NCBI RefSeq assembly: GCF_002150035.1
Contig: NZ_NETS01000007.1
Location: forward strand, 379,719-443,718
From: Leptospira venezuelensis
GTDB lineage: Bacteria > Spirochaetota > Leptospiria > Leptospirales > Leptospiraceae
DNA length: 64,000 bases
Direction of reading: 5' to 3'
In this document: positions 40,216-48,888 of the stretch, in pieces
Numbering within the stretch: the stretch's first letter is position 1
Layout of the letters: the number at the start of each line of letters is the position of its first letter
The notes under the pieces: generated by a model
Databases searched by the model: none
Told to the model about the DNA's origin: nothing
The model's input: only the letters and a program-made list of their open reading frames with translations
Program-made: the position numbers and the translations under genes

Positions 40216-41569
40216 AAAAGCTGGAATACTCAATCCTTGGTCTTTCCTGGAAACCGAGTTTAATTACAGGGAAGTAAGTGCATGGAAAGATTTCGTCCGA
40301 ATTGATCAATCATTCATTCGATTAGCTTTTTTTCTTCACTTCTTAGTTTATTTTTTAGCGTTAATCCCTGAAATCCAAAGTTCACCTCATGGAACCATTT
40401 ATTTCGGTCTCATTTTGAGCTTAAATATTCTGAGCCTAGTTCTTTCCTTTCAGAGAAAATATCTGCCAGCAGTTATTCATGGAACTAACTGCAGTATTAC
40501 TTTTTTGGTAATGCTGATCTTAAACGAATCATTTTATAGTTTCGACGATCTTCATAGTTTACAACTTTATAATAATTATTTCCTGCTTGTTGGGTTTTTG
40601 GTTTTATTCCAAATGTTCCGACTTAAGGTAAAAGGCTGCTTTTTAACTGCGGCATATTCTATTGCATTACATCTTGGGTTTATCTATTTCAAACTCAAGA
40701 ATGGTCCTCTTCCAGGATTTCCTTTAGTTTTATTTGTTCCAGATGTGGTATATTTGATCTTAAGCCTGATCGGTACTACGATCGTAGTGATTGTAAGAAG
40801 ATTAGTTCGGATATCTTCTGAACTAGACTCTGAGTATAGATTTTTGCAGCATGAACTTCAGATTGCCAGAAAAGTGCAGGAGACACTATTTCCTGAAGAT
40901 ATCAGTATCAAAGGTTTCAAATACGAAGTATTTAGATCCACTCCCAATGAGATCGGTGGAGATTTTTACGATTTTATACAATTAAGGGAAGGAAACACAG
41001 GAGTTTTCTTAACTGACATTGCGGGGCATGGGATTGCTTCTGCGTTAGTCGCTTCATTTATCAAAATTATGGTAGCGACCATGCCATATCGCCTCAAATT
41101 GCATCCAGTACGACTATTGGAATATCTGGATGAGACACTTCTTAGGCAGTTCAAGTCTCATCATGCTTCTGCAGTTTATATATTTTTCGATTTTATTTCC
41201 AAGGAGATCCATTTTGCCAATGGGGGGCATCCTTATCTAATGCATTCCCAAAATGGAAATGACTTTAGGGAAATTGAAACTACTGGAAGTATATTAGGAT
41301 TTGGGATTAAAAGGCCAATCGCTGAACTTGTTTCTTTACCGATCCAGTCAGCTGAAAGGTTGTTTTTATATACTGACGGATTGATAGAGAATCGAAATCC
41401 GCAAGGAAAACAGCTTGGAAGTGAAGGCCTAATTGAAATCTTGAATAGAAATAAGTCTTTTACCGATTTAAAACAGTTTAAAGAAGCCGTCCAAATCGAA
41501 CTCTCCGCATTTTTCGGAGACGCAGAATTCGAAGACGACACACTTTTCCTGATCATCGAGATGGAGTAA
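40199..41569 (+). CDS. membrane-bound SpoIIE/RsbU-type serine phosphatase
   Basis: 456 residues. About six membrane helices in the first ~210 residues, a short linker (SELDSEYRFLQHELQIARKVQETLFP), then a PP2C-like SpoIIE domain (~225-455): EIGGDFYDF and TDIAGHGIASALVA carry the metal-binding aspartates, and LFLYTDGLIENRNP plus FEDDTLFLI the last ones. Such phosphatases dephosphorylate anti-anti-sigma factors in partner switching. No STAS or anti-sigma gene is adjacent. Overlaps the preceding hypothetical gene by 17 bp and precedes a crotonase gene by 4 bp. A second protein of this type is at 52737-54062. Confidence 0.9.
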   Translation: MNLSNKKAGILNPWSFLETEFNYREVSAWKDFVRIDQSFIRLAFFLHFLVYFLALIPEIQSSPHGTIYFGLILSLNILSLVLSFQRKYLPAVIHGTNCSITFLVMLILNESFYSFDDLHSLQLYNNYFLLVGFLVLFQMFRLKVKGCFLTAAYSIALHLGFIYFKLKNGPLPGFPLVLFVPDVVYLILSLIGTTIVVIVRRLVRISSELDSEYRFLQHELQIARKVQETLFPEDISIKGFKYEVFRSTPNEIGGDFYDFIQLREGNTGVFLTDIAGHGIASALVASFIKIMVATMPYRLKLHPVRLLEYLDETLLRQFKSHHASAVYIFFDFISKEIHFANGGHPYLMHSQNGNDFREIETTGSILGFGIKRPIAELVSLPIQSAERLFLYTDGLIENRNPQGKQLGSEGLIEILNRNKSFTDLKQFKEAVQIELSAFFGDAEFEDDTLFLIIEME

Positions 41570-41573
41570 ATAA

Positions 41574-42347
41574 ATGAGCGAATCACTGATCAAATTACAA
41601 AAAGAAGGCAAATTGGCTATCCTGGAGATTAACCGTCCTTCTGCGTTAAACGCATTGAACGAAGAATTATTAAGCGAATTAACGAGCGAGATCTATAATT
41701 TAGAAAAAGATCCATTAATTCATGCAGTGATCATAACAGGACAGGGAAAAGCGTTTGTTGCGGGGGCAGATATTGCTCGAATGAAAGATATGGGAGCAAA
41801 CGAGGCGGAAAAATTTGCCTCATTGGGCCAACACGCATTCGACAAAATCCAAAAGAGTAGATTAGTTTCTATTGCAGCAGTGAACGGCTTTGCACTGGGT
41901 GGTGGACTAGAACTCGCACTTGCATGCGATATCCGTATAGGTTCTGAAAAAGCAAAATTGGGACTCCCTGAAGTTTCTCTTGGACTGATCCCGGGATTTG
42001 GCGGTACCCAAAGACTCGCTAGATTGATCGGATACGGAAGAGCAGCGGAGCTTATCTTCACAGGAGATATGATTGGTGCGGAAGAAGCGTATCGAATAGG
42101 TATATTAAACAAACTTACTAAAGACGGAGAAGATCTGATCGCAGCTGCGAGAGCCACCGCAGAATCTATCCTGAAAAAAGGACCTATTGCGGTCTCCACT
42201 GCAAAATCAGTTATCCTAAACGGCTTGGATATGCAGTTATCCAAAGGACAAGAGTTGGAGAAAAAAGAATTTTCTAATTTATTCTCTGGAAAAGAATCCA
42301 AAGAAGGGATGGGAGCATTCTTAGAAAAAAGACCTCCTAATTTCTGA
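41574..42347 (+). CDS. enoyl-CoA hydratase/isomerase (crotonase) family
   Basis: 257 residues, typical size. The oxyanion-hole segments are AFVAGADIARM and FALGGGLELALACD. Both catalytic glutamates of true hydratases are present: in GGGLELALACDIR and in LPEVSLGLIPGFGGTQRL, so a hydration activity in fatty-acid beta-oxidation or a crotonyl-type step is likely. It is 4 bp after a SpoIIE phosphatase gene and 6 bp before a DUF192 gene; this tight group does not suggest a common pathway. No 3-hydroxyacyl-CoA dehydrogenase is nearby. Confidence 0.92.
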   Translation: MSESLIKLQKEGKLAILEINRPSALNALNEELLSELTSEIYNLEKDPLIHAVIITGQGKAFVAGADIARMKDMGANEAEKFASLGQHAFDKIQKSRLVSIAAVNGFALGGGLELALACDIRIGSEKAKLGLPEVSLGLIPGFGGTQRLARLIGYGRAAELIFTGDMIGAEEAYRIGILNKLTKDGEDLIAAARATAESILKKGPIAVSTAKSVILNGLDMQLSKGQELEKKEFSNLFSGKESKEGMGAFLEKRPPNF

Positions 42348-42353
42348 AGATCC

Positions 42354-42812
42354 ATGAAAACCTTTAGATTATTACTCCTATCTTTTCTGTTTTGCCTTCC
42401 TATGGCAGGTTGGGGAGAATATAATTCCCCCCTATACTTAGAAAAAACCACTATCTATATAGGAGAACATGCACTCCTTGTAGAGGTAGCAAATACGGAT
42501 GAGTCCAGGCAAAGAGGATTGATGTTCCGAAAAAAATTAGGAGAGAATGAAGGAATGATCTTCATCTTTCCTTCTGAGGATCATTTATCCTTTTGGATGA
42601 AGAATACTTTAATCCCTTTGAGCATCGGTTATTTCTCAAAAGATAAGAAGTTAGTAGACGTTTACGAAATGGCACCGAACCAAACTCAGGTTCTATATCA
42701 TTCCACCCAAAAGGTCATGTATGCGGTAGAGGCAAATCCCAGATGGTTTGCGAAACGTGGGCTTGGAAAAAATTCTGTTTTAAAGATAGAGAGTAGATAT
42801 ATAGGAAAATGA
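42354..42812 (+). CDS. DUF192 exported protein
   Basis: 152 residues with a cleavable-type signal peptide (~1-21, ending PMAGWGEYN). The DUF192 domain follows: TIYIGEHALLVEVANTDE, RQRGLMFRKKLGENEGMIF, FWMKNTLIPLSIGYF and VMYAVEANPRWF. The WMKNT motif is the hallmark. The small beta fold is common in bacteria but without a settled biochemical role. Last gene of the 39799-42812 group. A convergent DUF3332 gene ends 32 bp away. Confidence 0.9.
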   Translation: MKTFRLLLLSFLFCLPMAGWGEYNSPLYLEKTTIYIGEHALLVEVANTDESRQRGLMFRKKLGENEGMIFIFPSEDHLSFWMKNTLIPLSIGYFSKDKKLVDVYEMAPNQTQVLYHSTQKVMYAVEANPRWFAKRGLGKNSVLKIESRYIGK

Positions 42813-42844
42813 TCCGCCCAATCGGACGGACCATCTTTATAAGA

Positions 42845-43450
42845 TTAAAGAGCCTCGGAAGCTCTTAATTGAAGGTCTTGTAAGCTTTGTGCTTCTACTA
42901 CTTTAGAAGATTTTAATTTACCTTGTTCAGTCAGTTTTAAGATCACTTGGGATCCTACTGATTGAGAAGTAACTTCGATCTCAGAAAGTTTTCCTTCTCT
43001 CTCTGCGAAAAATTTTCCAGGTTGAGCGCGGAAAGCAGTCAGAGTTTCTGATTTTCCTTCTTTTGAAAGAGCAGTTAAATCCAATCTGGAACCGAAATCA
43101 GAATAAACTAAAGTCAGTTTTTCGCCGTCTTGCTCGAAAGATTTCGCGTATTTTCCTTCTTTGTCGAACTCATTTAGTCCCACTGGGTTGCTTCCAGACC
43201 AGAACTCGATCAAGTTGAAAAGAAAAAAGTCGAAAAATCCACCGATCAGCATTAGAAATGAGAAAGGAATGTAGAATAAGATCGTTTTGATAATCTTAGC
43301 AAGAAGGCCACCGCCTACATTGATCCCGTCGTTAGCATTGTAGAAAACTCTAACAAGTGCGAATTTTCCGAAACAGTTCGCAAAGGAACCGAAGCTTGCT
43401 CCTACCAGTACCAAGGTCAGGATAATTTTTTTTAAAACGTTTTTCACCAT
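42845..43450 (-). CDS. DUF3332 protein
   Basis: 201 residues. A signal-like helix at ~7-24, then FGKFALVRVFYNANDGIN and another hydrophobic segment (KTILFYIPFSFLMLIGGFFDFFLFNLIEFWSGSNP, ~54-88) match DUF3332, found in spirochaetes and marine bacteria. The rest (~90-200) is a beta-rich C-terminal part. It is probably in the inner membrane. Function unknown. It faces the MBOAT gene across a 256-bp divergent region that must hold both promoters. Confidence 0.85.
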   Translation of the reverse strand: MVKNVLKKIILTLVLVGASFGSFANCFGKFALVRVFYNANDGINVGGGLLAKIIKTILFYIPFSFLMLIGGFFDFFLFNLIEFWSGSNPVGLNEFDKEGKYAKSFEQDGEKLTLVYSDFGSRLDLTALSKEGKSETLTAFRAQPGKFFAEREGKLSEIEVTSQSVGSQVILKLTEQGKLKSSKVVEAQSLQDLQLRASEAL

Positions 43451-43706
43451 TGAAAACGGAACTCCTTTATATGAATGGAATGCGAAACTACGATTAAAGT
43501 ATGGAAAAAATCTTGCAAGAGATTTACATTCTCCCTTCCTTTTTGTGGAGCAAAATCTTGACTGAAAATTATTGGCCTAAAATGGATCTAATAAAGGAAA
43601 GAGAATCCCTTGACCTAGTTCCTGTCTCGGTATTTCTGGACCGAAAGACGGATTAAATGATTAAGCCGTTCTTAAGGGCAGATGCCCATTGATTTAGGGA
43701 ACCTAC

Positions 43707-45167
43707 GTGATCTTTCCCACACTTGAATTTTTTCTTTTTTTCTCTTTCGTATTTATAACACATTGGTACGTTTTACCGGCCCTTATTCCGGAGCCAAAAC
43801 TACGCAAATCAATCATCCATATCTTCCTGCTCATCATGAGTTATATCTTCTATATGAGCTGGAACTGGAAATTTGGTGGATTAATCTTATTGTCCACAGT
43901 TATCGATTTCTTCTTAGCTGATTTGATCTTTGAATCCCAAGACCAAGTTTTCCGCAAAAGAATGATCGTAATCAGCTTGGTGCTGAACCTTGTATTCATT
44001 TTAGGATTTTTTAAATATTATGGATTCTTGAGTGAGAATCTGAATGTATTCTTACACACTTTAGGTTTTCCAAGTTTATTCCCTGTTCTTAAAATAGTTC
44101 TCCCGGTAGGGATTTCCTTTTATACATTCCAGAGTTTGAGTTATACGATAGATGTGTACAGAGGTGCGATTCCTTCTGAAAAAAACTTCATTAGATTTGC
44201 ATTATTTGTTTCCTTCTTCCCTCAATTGGTAGCGGGACCTATCGTTACAGCGAAAAGTTTTTTGCCTCAATTACAAACAGAGAAGAAGATAGAAGATATC
44301 CCTTTTAGAAAGGCCATTCGTTATTTTCTAATGGGTTATTTTAAGAAGGTTGTATTATCGGATAATATTTCTCCGATTGCGGACCTGATCTTTAAAAATC
44401 CGGATGCTTATTCTACAGAAGCACTATGGTTAGGCGCATTTCTTTTTTGGGTGCAGGTTTATTGCGATTTTAGCGGTTACACTGATATGGCATATTCTGC
44501 GGCTCTTCTCTTAGGTTATGAGCTTCCCGAGAACTTTAGAATGCCGTACATTTCTCAATCCGTTACGGAACATTGGAGAAGATGGCATATAACTCTTTCT
44601 ACTTGGCTCAGAGATTATGTATATATTTCCTTAGGTGGAAATCGTGTAGGGCTTGTAAGACATAGGTTTAATGTTTGGTTCACAATGTTCGTGGGAGGGA
44701 TTTGGCATGGAGCCAATTGGACCTTCCTTATCTGGGGTTCTATCCAGGGCGGATTTCTATTAGTAGAATCTGTATTAAAAGAATGGAAAGCGAAATGGTT
44801 CCCGAACCTAACAATTTCAGACTCCTGGGATAAGGCATTAACTCCTGTTAGAGTTTTATATGCGAGCTCGGTTGCGGTTACCTTTGGAGTGATTTTCCGA
44901 TCCGCAAATATAGAATCTGCTCTGAAAATGATACATGGAATGTATGTGTATCAAAGCGGAGAACTTAGGCCTTATATGTTAAAGCAAGGTATCCCTGCGA
45001 TACTCTGTGTGATCATTGGACATTATATTGGTTGGCTTGTTTACGAAAAAGGAAAGGAGTTCAAGATCCCTGTCTGGCTAGAATTTTCTCTTTATCCTTT
45101 GATCGCATTTTGTTTTGCGATCTTAAGTCCAGACGGAGAGATTCCTTTTATCTACTTCGACTTCTGA
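43707..45167 (+). CDS. MBOAT-family O-acyltransferase (AlgI/DltB-like)
   Basis: 486 residues from a GTG at 43707 with AGGGA 6 bases upstream. Some ten or eleven membrane helices. Motifs of AlgI-like MBOATs: LPVGISFYTFQSLSYTIDVYRG (~130-150), FPQLVAGPIV, EHWRRWHITLSTWLRDYVYI (~290-310) and the catalytic His in FVGGIWHGANWTFLIWG (~335). It moves acyl groups to an exported polysaccharide or other surface molecule. AlgI usually has an AlgX/AlgJ-like partner; none is seen next to it. A PilZ gene follows 55 bp on. Confidence 0.93.
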   Translation: MIFPTLEFFLFFSFVFITHWYVLPALIPEPKLRKSIIHIFLLIMSYIFYMSWNWKFGGLILLSTVIDFFLADLIFESQDQVFRKRMIVISLVLNLVFILGFFKYYGFLSENLNVFLHTLGFPSLFPVLKIVLPVGISFYTFQSLSYTIDVYRGAIPSEKNFIRFALFVSFFPQLVAGPIVTAKSFLPQLQTEKKIEDIPFRKAIRYFLMGYFKKVVLSDNISPIADLIFKNPDAYSTEALWLGAFLFWVQVYCDFSGYTDMAYSAALLLGYELPENFRMPYISQSVTEHWRRWHITLSTWLRDYVYISLGGNRVGLVRHRFNVWFTMFVGGIWHGANWTFLIWGSIQGGFLLVESVLKEWKAKWFPNLTISDSWDKALTPVRVLYASSVAVTFGVIFRSANIESALKMIHGMYVYQSGELRPYMLKQGIPAILCVIIGHYIGWLVYEKGKEFKIPVWLEFSLYPLIAFCFAILSPDGEIPFIYFDF

Positions 45168-45222
45168 AAAAAGTAAAAAGCTGGACACTTGCCGAATTCG
45201 TTTCTAATTTGAACCCTTATCG

Positions 45223-45576
45223 ATGAGTGAGCCTGATCAAAAACCTAGGAGTCCCAGATTTTATCCCAGAGATTTCGACGAGTACATCGTGCAGGTGGAT
45301 TCTGGGCTCATCACGTTAGAAGGTAAACTCGGTAATATTTCCGAATCCGGTATTTGTATTTTAATGAGCGGAGAAGATTTGCCAGGCTCGATTCCAATCG
45401 AAGGTTCCGTCATTGAAAGAAAGACTGGCAAACGTTTAGAATTTTTAGGGGACGTAGTTTGGAAGATCCCAAAGCAGGTCGACTCCAAACGAAAGTTCTT
45501 ATACGGGATACGTTTTAGAGATGCTTTAGAACTGACAGAGTCTCTCATACTCATCAATCTTTCCTTAGAAGGTTAA
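45223..45576 (+). CDS. PilZ-domain c-di-GMP receptor protein
   Basis: 117 residues, one PilZ domain. The c-di-GMP ligands are in the N-terminal RSPRFYPRDF (RxxxR-like) and LGNISESGICILM ([D/N]xSxxG type). The rest follows the PilZ barrel (VIERKTGKRLEFLGDVVWKI, FLYGIRFRD). It probably binds c-di-GMP and acts on a partner; the MBOAT acyltransferase 55 bp upstream is a candidate, as c-di-GMP control of polysaccharide acylation is known elsewhere, but this is inference. The EAL protein at 31173 could lower its ligand level. Confidence 0.9.
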   Translation: MSEPDQKPRSPRFYPRDFDEYIVQVDSGLITLEGKLGNISESGICILMSGEDLPGSIPIEGSVIERKTGKRLEFLGDVVWKIPKQVDSKRKFLYGIRFRDALELTESLILINLSLEG

Positions 45577-45594
45577 AATCCTAGAATCTCTCAT

Positions 45595-45627
45595 ACGTAA
45601 GTGCAAACTTCCTTACGTCATATTTTT
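45595..45627 (+). terminator. putative terminator after pilZ-type gene
   Basis: ACGTAAG (45595-45601) pairs with CTTACGT (45612-45618), 10-base loop, followed by CATATTTTT. It is AT-rich and weak, but its position 18 bp after the PilZ stop and 55 bp before the ECF sigma gene fits a transcription stop. Confidence 0.42.
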
Positions 45628-45673
45628 ATTGCAAAGGCCGGCAAAGAGCCTACCTATGTCGTAAAGGCTTCTA

Positions 45674-46276
45674 ATGATCGAAACCGATAATCCTCAACGC
45701 AAACAAACCGTACGAGAAAAAGAAATCCAACTTCTAAAACGGATCAAAGAAGGGGATGATAAGGCATACATAGAGCTTACCGGCCCTTATAGGGAAAGAT
45801 TATACAGAAAAGCTGTCTCCATGGTAAAAGATGGGGATGATGCAGAGGATATCGTCCAAGATGCACTGATCTCTGGATATCGCTCTATACGCAATTTTAG
45901 GGCTGAATCCGGGGTTTACACCTGGCTGTACCGTATCGTGGTCAATAAATCCAAGGACCTTCTGGCCAAAAGAAAGAGAGCCAGAGAGAATTCCATGGAC
46001 GATTCGGAGTTCCAGGTCACTGACGATCGTATTAGCTTCGAAAAAAAAGTAGAACTTTCCGACGAGAGTAACTATCTAATCAACAAAATAGGCGAACTCG
46101 AGGATATATATAAAGAAGTCATCGAGCTCCGGTATTTCGAGGAAATGTCCTATTCACAAATAGCTGAGATTCTCGGAACCAATATCGGAACAGTCAAAAG
46201 CCGGCTCTTTAAGGCAAAGGAATTTTTGAAACATCTGATTATGAAGGATGGGAAGAGCGAAGGCTTTTTTAGGTAG
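45674..46276 (+). CDS. ECF-type RNA polymerase sigma factor
   Basis: 200 residues. Sigma region 2 at ~30-100: DDAEDIVQDALISGYRSIRNFR and GVYTWLYRIVVNKSKDLLAK bind core polymerase and -10 DNA. Region 4 at ~140-195: IYKEVIELRYFEEMSYSQIAEILGTNIGTVKSRLFKAKEFL, the -35 binding HTH. A short linker between them has no region 3, as in ECF factors. The next gene (6 bp downstream) encodes a protein with one membrane helix that is a probable anti-sigma. No promoter target could be identified by eye. Confidence 0.93.
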   Translation: MIETDNPQRKQTVREKEIQLLKRIKEGDDKAYIELTGPYRERLYRKAVSMVKDGDDAEDIVQDALISGYRSIRNFRAESGVYTWLYRIVVNKSKDLLAKRKRARENSMDDSEFQVTDDRISFEKKVELSDESNYLINKIGELEDIYKEVIELRYFEEMSYSQIAEILGTNIGTVKSRLFKAKEFLKHLIMKDGKSEGFFR

Positions 46277-46282
46277 TAAGGT

Positions 46283-46849
46283 ATGGAAAAACAAACAAGT
46301 AAACAACAGGGAACAAAGTTCGGATTCTCTTCTATTTTTCAGAAAGAAGATCCAGATCATGTTAAATTAGAAAACTCTCTGGTTCGAGCAGTATCAGAAC
46401 TGCGAACGGAACAGATGAAGGATATCAACCTCTCCAAGGACTTTGATCTTCGACTTTCGAATTTACTCAAAGATGTTCGCTTCGACGAAGAGACCTCTTG
46501 GTCCAAGTTCTCCCGCAGTTTTGTTTGGAACCGCTCCTTCCAATACTCCCTCAGCGCAGCTCTCGCAATCTTAGTTCTCGCAGTTACAGTAGGTCGTTTT
46601 TCTTCTTCCAATGAAACAAGTTTGGCAGAAAGATCCGGAACTCTCACTGTAGGCGAAGATCGTGAGTTCGTGGATCTGCCATCTTCTGCAAGAGTGGACG
46701 TTGATTTGAATTCACGTCATCTACTTGAGATTTCCAAAAATCCCCAAGCTCATAAGACCTTAGGTTCTTTAGAGCAATACTTTATTGAAAAAGGTGATTA
46801 TAGAACTGCTCAAGAAATCCACCACGTTCTGGAATCTACTAGCAAATAA
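46283..46849 (+). CDS. membrane protein downstream of ECF sigma (candidate anti-sigma)
   Basis: 188 residues. An N-terminal cytoplasmic part (~1-82) of charged helices, one membrane helix (~86-106, SLSAALAILVLAVTVGRF), and a C-terminal periplasmic part with DLPSSARVDVDLNSRHLLEI. The topology fits an anti-sigma factor, and so does its position 6 bp after the sigma gene. It lacks the HxxxCxxC zinc motif of ZAS anti-sigmas. I name it a candidate because of gene order only. Ends 4 bp before the convergent nitronate monooxygenase stop. Confidence 0.65.
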   Translation: MEKQTSKQQGTKFGFSSIFQKEDPDHVKLENSLVRAVSELRTEQMKDINLSKDFDLRLSNLLKDVRFDEETSWSKFSRSFVWNRSFQYSLSAALAILVLAVTVGRFSSSNETSLAERSGTLTVGEDREFVDLPSSARVDVDLNSRHLLEISKNPQAHKTLGSLEQYFIEKGDYRTAQEIHHVLESTSK

Positions 46850-46853
46850 TTCT

Positions 46854-47915
46854 CTACTGAGATAATGTTGCGGTTCTTAATTCTTCGAATAAGACCGCAA
46901 CAAGTTTACCGGCCTTCATTTCCCTGATTAATTCTATTCCTTGCCCTGACCAAAGAGATAAGAAGTCGGATATCCCGAGTTCTGCAGATCTTTTTCGGAT
47001 ATCTCTTGTGAAAGCATTTTGAGCTGGAAAAGGTAGAATCAGCTGATCCTCCATTTCTTTCATAAATCTATTTTCTAAACCTCTTGCGATCCTTCCTGAA
47101 AATACTCGAGTGGTCCTTGTTTTGCGATTTTTAGAGACCAATGCTTCTCTATAAGGTTTAGAAGTTCCAGCTTCCTCACATAATAAAAATGCTGTGCCTA
47201 GTTGTGCGGCACTTGCACCCAGCGCAAGGACTGCTGCGATTCCTGCACCATCCATAATTCCACCAGCAGCAATCACTGGGATTTTCAGTTTTCGTACCAA
47301 GCTTCTTACCAGGGGAAATAATCCTATCCCGGAATCTTCTTCATCTGCGGAGAAGATTCCACGATGTCCACCAGCTTCTATACCTTGCGCCACGAGCCAA
47401 TCTACACCACTTTCTTCCGCTAATATCGCTTCTTCCAATGTGGTAGCGGTTCCGCAGGTAATAATACGATTCTTTTTACATTCTTTGATGTAAGAAGAAG
47501 TTAAAAGTCCGAAAGTAAAACTGAATACCTCAGGTCTTTGACTTAGCATTGTTTCGAATTGCTGATCAAAATCGAGTGCGTAAGGAGGAGTAAGTTTGGG
47601 GGAAGGAACTCCTAACTCTTCTCTGTATATTTTTGTAGCCTCGATTGCCAGATCCATTTCTTCTCCGCTGATTTCAGGTGTTTTTACAGGAACGAATAGA
47701 TTTACTGCGATTGGTTTGGATGTAAGGCTTCTTGTTTTTTGGATGATCTGAGCGATCTGTTCAGGTGTTTCATAGGCAAGCCCCAAAGATCCAAGTGCGC
47801 CTGCATTTGAGACTGATGCGATCAATTCAGGAGTGGAAGGACCTCCCGCTAAGGGAGATAGTATCAATGGACCTTTTAGACCCAGAGCTTTAATAATCTG
47901 ATTTTCGAGAGCCAA
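46854..47915 (-). CDS. nitronate monooxygenase (2-nitropropane dioxygenase family)
   Basis: 353 residues, a TIM-barrel flavoprotein. Family marks: start LGLKGPLILSPLAGGPSTPEL, GALGSLGLAYETPEQI, the catalytic His in GIEAGGHRG, and the phosphate-binding PVIAAGGIMDGAGIAAVLALGASAAQLGTAFLLCEEA. Members oxidise alkyl nitronates (propionate-3-nitronate) with FMN. It could equally be a quinone reductase-type member of the family. It is in no operon with the neighbours except possibly the TPR gene 37 bp upstream on the same strand. Confidence 0.9.
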   Translation of the reverse strand: MALENQIIKALGLKGPLILSPLAGGPSTPELIASVSNAGALGSLGLAYETPEQIAQIIQKTRSLTSKPIAVNLFVPVKTPEISGEEMDLAIEATKIYREELGVPSPKLTPPYALDFDQQFETMLSQRPEVFSFTFGLLTSSYIKECKKNRIITCGTATTLEEAILAEESGVDWLVAQGIEAGGHRGIFSADEEDSGIGLFPLVRSLVRKLKIPVIAAGGIMDGAGIAAVLALGASAAQLGTAFLLCEEAGTSKPYREALVSKNRKTRTTRVFSGRIARGLENRFMKEMEDQLILPFPAQNAFTRDIRKRSAELGISDFLSLWSGQGIELIREMKAGKLVAVLFEELRTATLSQ

Positions 47916-47952
47916 GACAATTCTCCCTGCGCCTACCTATTGCAGGCTTTTA

Positions 47953-48888
47953 TTAGACCTTCAATCTTTTATGATATAAGTTCGGATCTAAAGAATCCAG
48001 GATACGTTTAGCTTCCCCGGCCACTTCTCCGTAAAGAATAGAAGTTCTGGAGTCGAGCAGAGCACAGCAGAGTTGGATCATTCTACACTTTACTTTAAAT
48101 TCGGTCCCACCTTTACGTAGTCCCAAAGAATCTCTCAATCTAAATAATTCGGAGCGATATGCTTCTAATTCCTTATCATTCATCTTGCGAATCTCTTTGA
48201 ATACTCCTCTTTCGAGAAGAAGAACGGGTAACGCTTCTTTCAGTTCAGCTTCTTCTTTAAATTCTTCTCTTAGGATTTGGATAGCGGAGAAGATAGGCTC
48301 TGAACGAACAGATTCCAGTCGTATAGCGCTCGGTTCTTTTAAAAAAGCTTCTCTATAAAGTAGGAGCCCTTGCGAATGTTGTCCGCTCAGATACGTACAT
48401 TCTGCTCTGAAAAACAGTAACTCAGGGGAAAATCTTTCTAGCCCAGAAGAATCTCGTAACACTTCTGAGGCAAGATCCGTATCTTCTGCAAGTAAGAGCC
48501 TATATGCAAGTTCTGCGATCAGTCCCGGAGAAAGTGATTGTATACCTTCTTTTCTGAGAGCGATACGGACTTGGTCTGTAGTTTCTTGTAGGATAGAACC
48601 CATCGCGGAATGATAAGAGAGTTCTTTTGGAAATGATTTACTTGTATAAATTGAATCGAAGTCTTTTAGGAATTCCAATAGAAGTCCCGTTCTTTCTCTT
48701 CCTTCTTTTGTAAGATGGATCCGATCTATTCTGTGATCCCAGAAAGAAGAAATATAAAACCCCGAGGCAAACTCGGGGTTTTCCGGATCTTCTTCCAATA
48801 AGGAGTCGAATATGTTTCGAGAGAGTTCAAACTCTCCTTCGGATAAATGTTTTATCGCTTCTTCGTACTTCCTGTCTTGGTCCATCAA
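47953..48888 (-). CDS. TPR-like helical protein coupled to hpf
   Basis: 311 residues, all helical. The first part (YEEAIKHLSEGEFELSRNIFDSLLEEDPENPEFASGFYISS, ~8-48) is a clear tetratricopeptide pair; the rest has less regular helical repeats (LLLAEDTDLASEVLRDSSGLERF, ECTYLSGQHSQGLLLYREAFLKEPSA). No signal or membrane segment. Its start overlaps the stop of hpf by 4 bp (ATGA-type), so translation is coupled. It may be a scaffold acting with HPF, but this is only from gene order. I do not recognise a named family. Confidence 0.75.
   Translation of the reverse strand: MMDQDRKYEEAIKHLSEGEFELSRNIFDSLLEEDPENPEFASGFYISSFWDHRIDRIHLTKEGRERTGLLLEFLKDFDSIYTSKSFPKELSYHSAMGSILQETTDQVRIALRKEGIQSLSPGLIAELAYRLLLAEDTDLASEVLRDSSGLERFSPELLFFRAECTYLSGQHSQGLLLYREAFLKEPSAIRLESVRSEPIFSAIQILREEFKEEAELKEALPVLLLERGVFKEIRKMNDKELEAYRSELFRLRDSLGLRKGGTEFKVKCRMIQLCCALLDSRTSILYGEVAGEAKRILDSLDPNLYHKRLKV

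Noticed and set aside
41720..42451. 243-codon frame on the minus strand across the crotonase gene
   Set aside because: It is antisense of the crotonase, rich in Ser/Pro/Ala as expected from the complementary strand, and has no motif.
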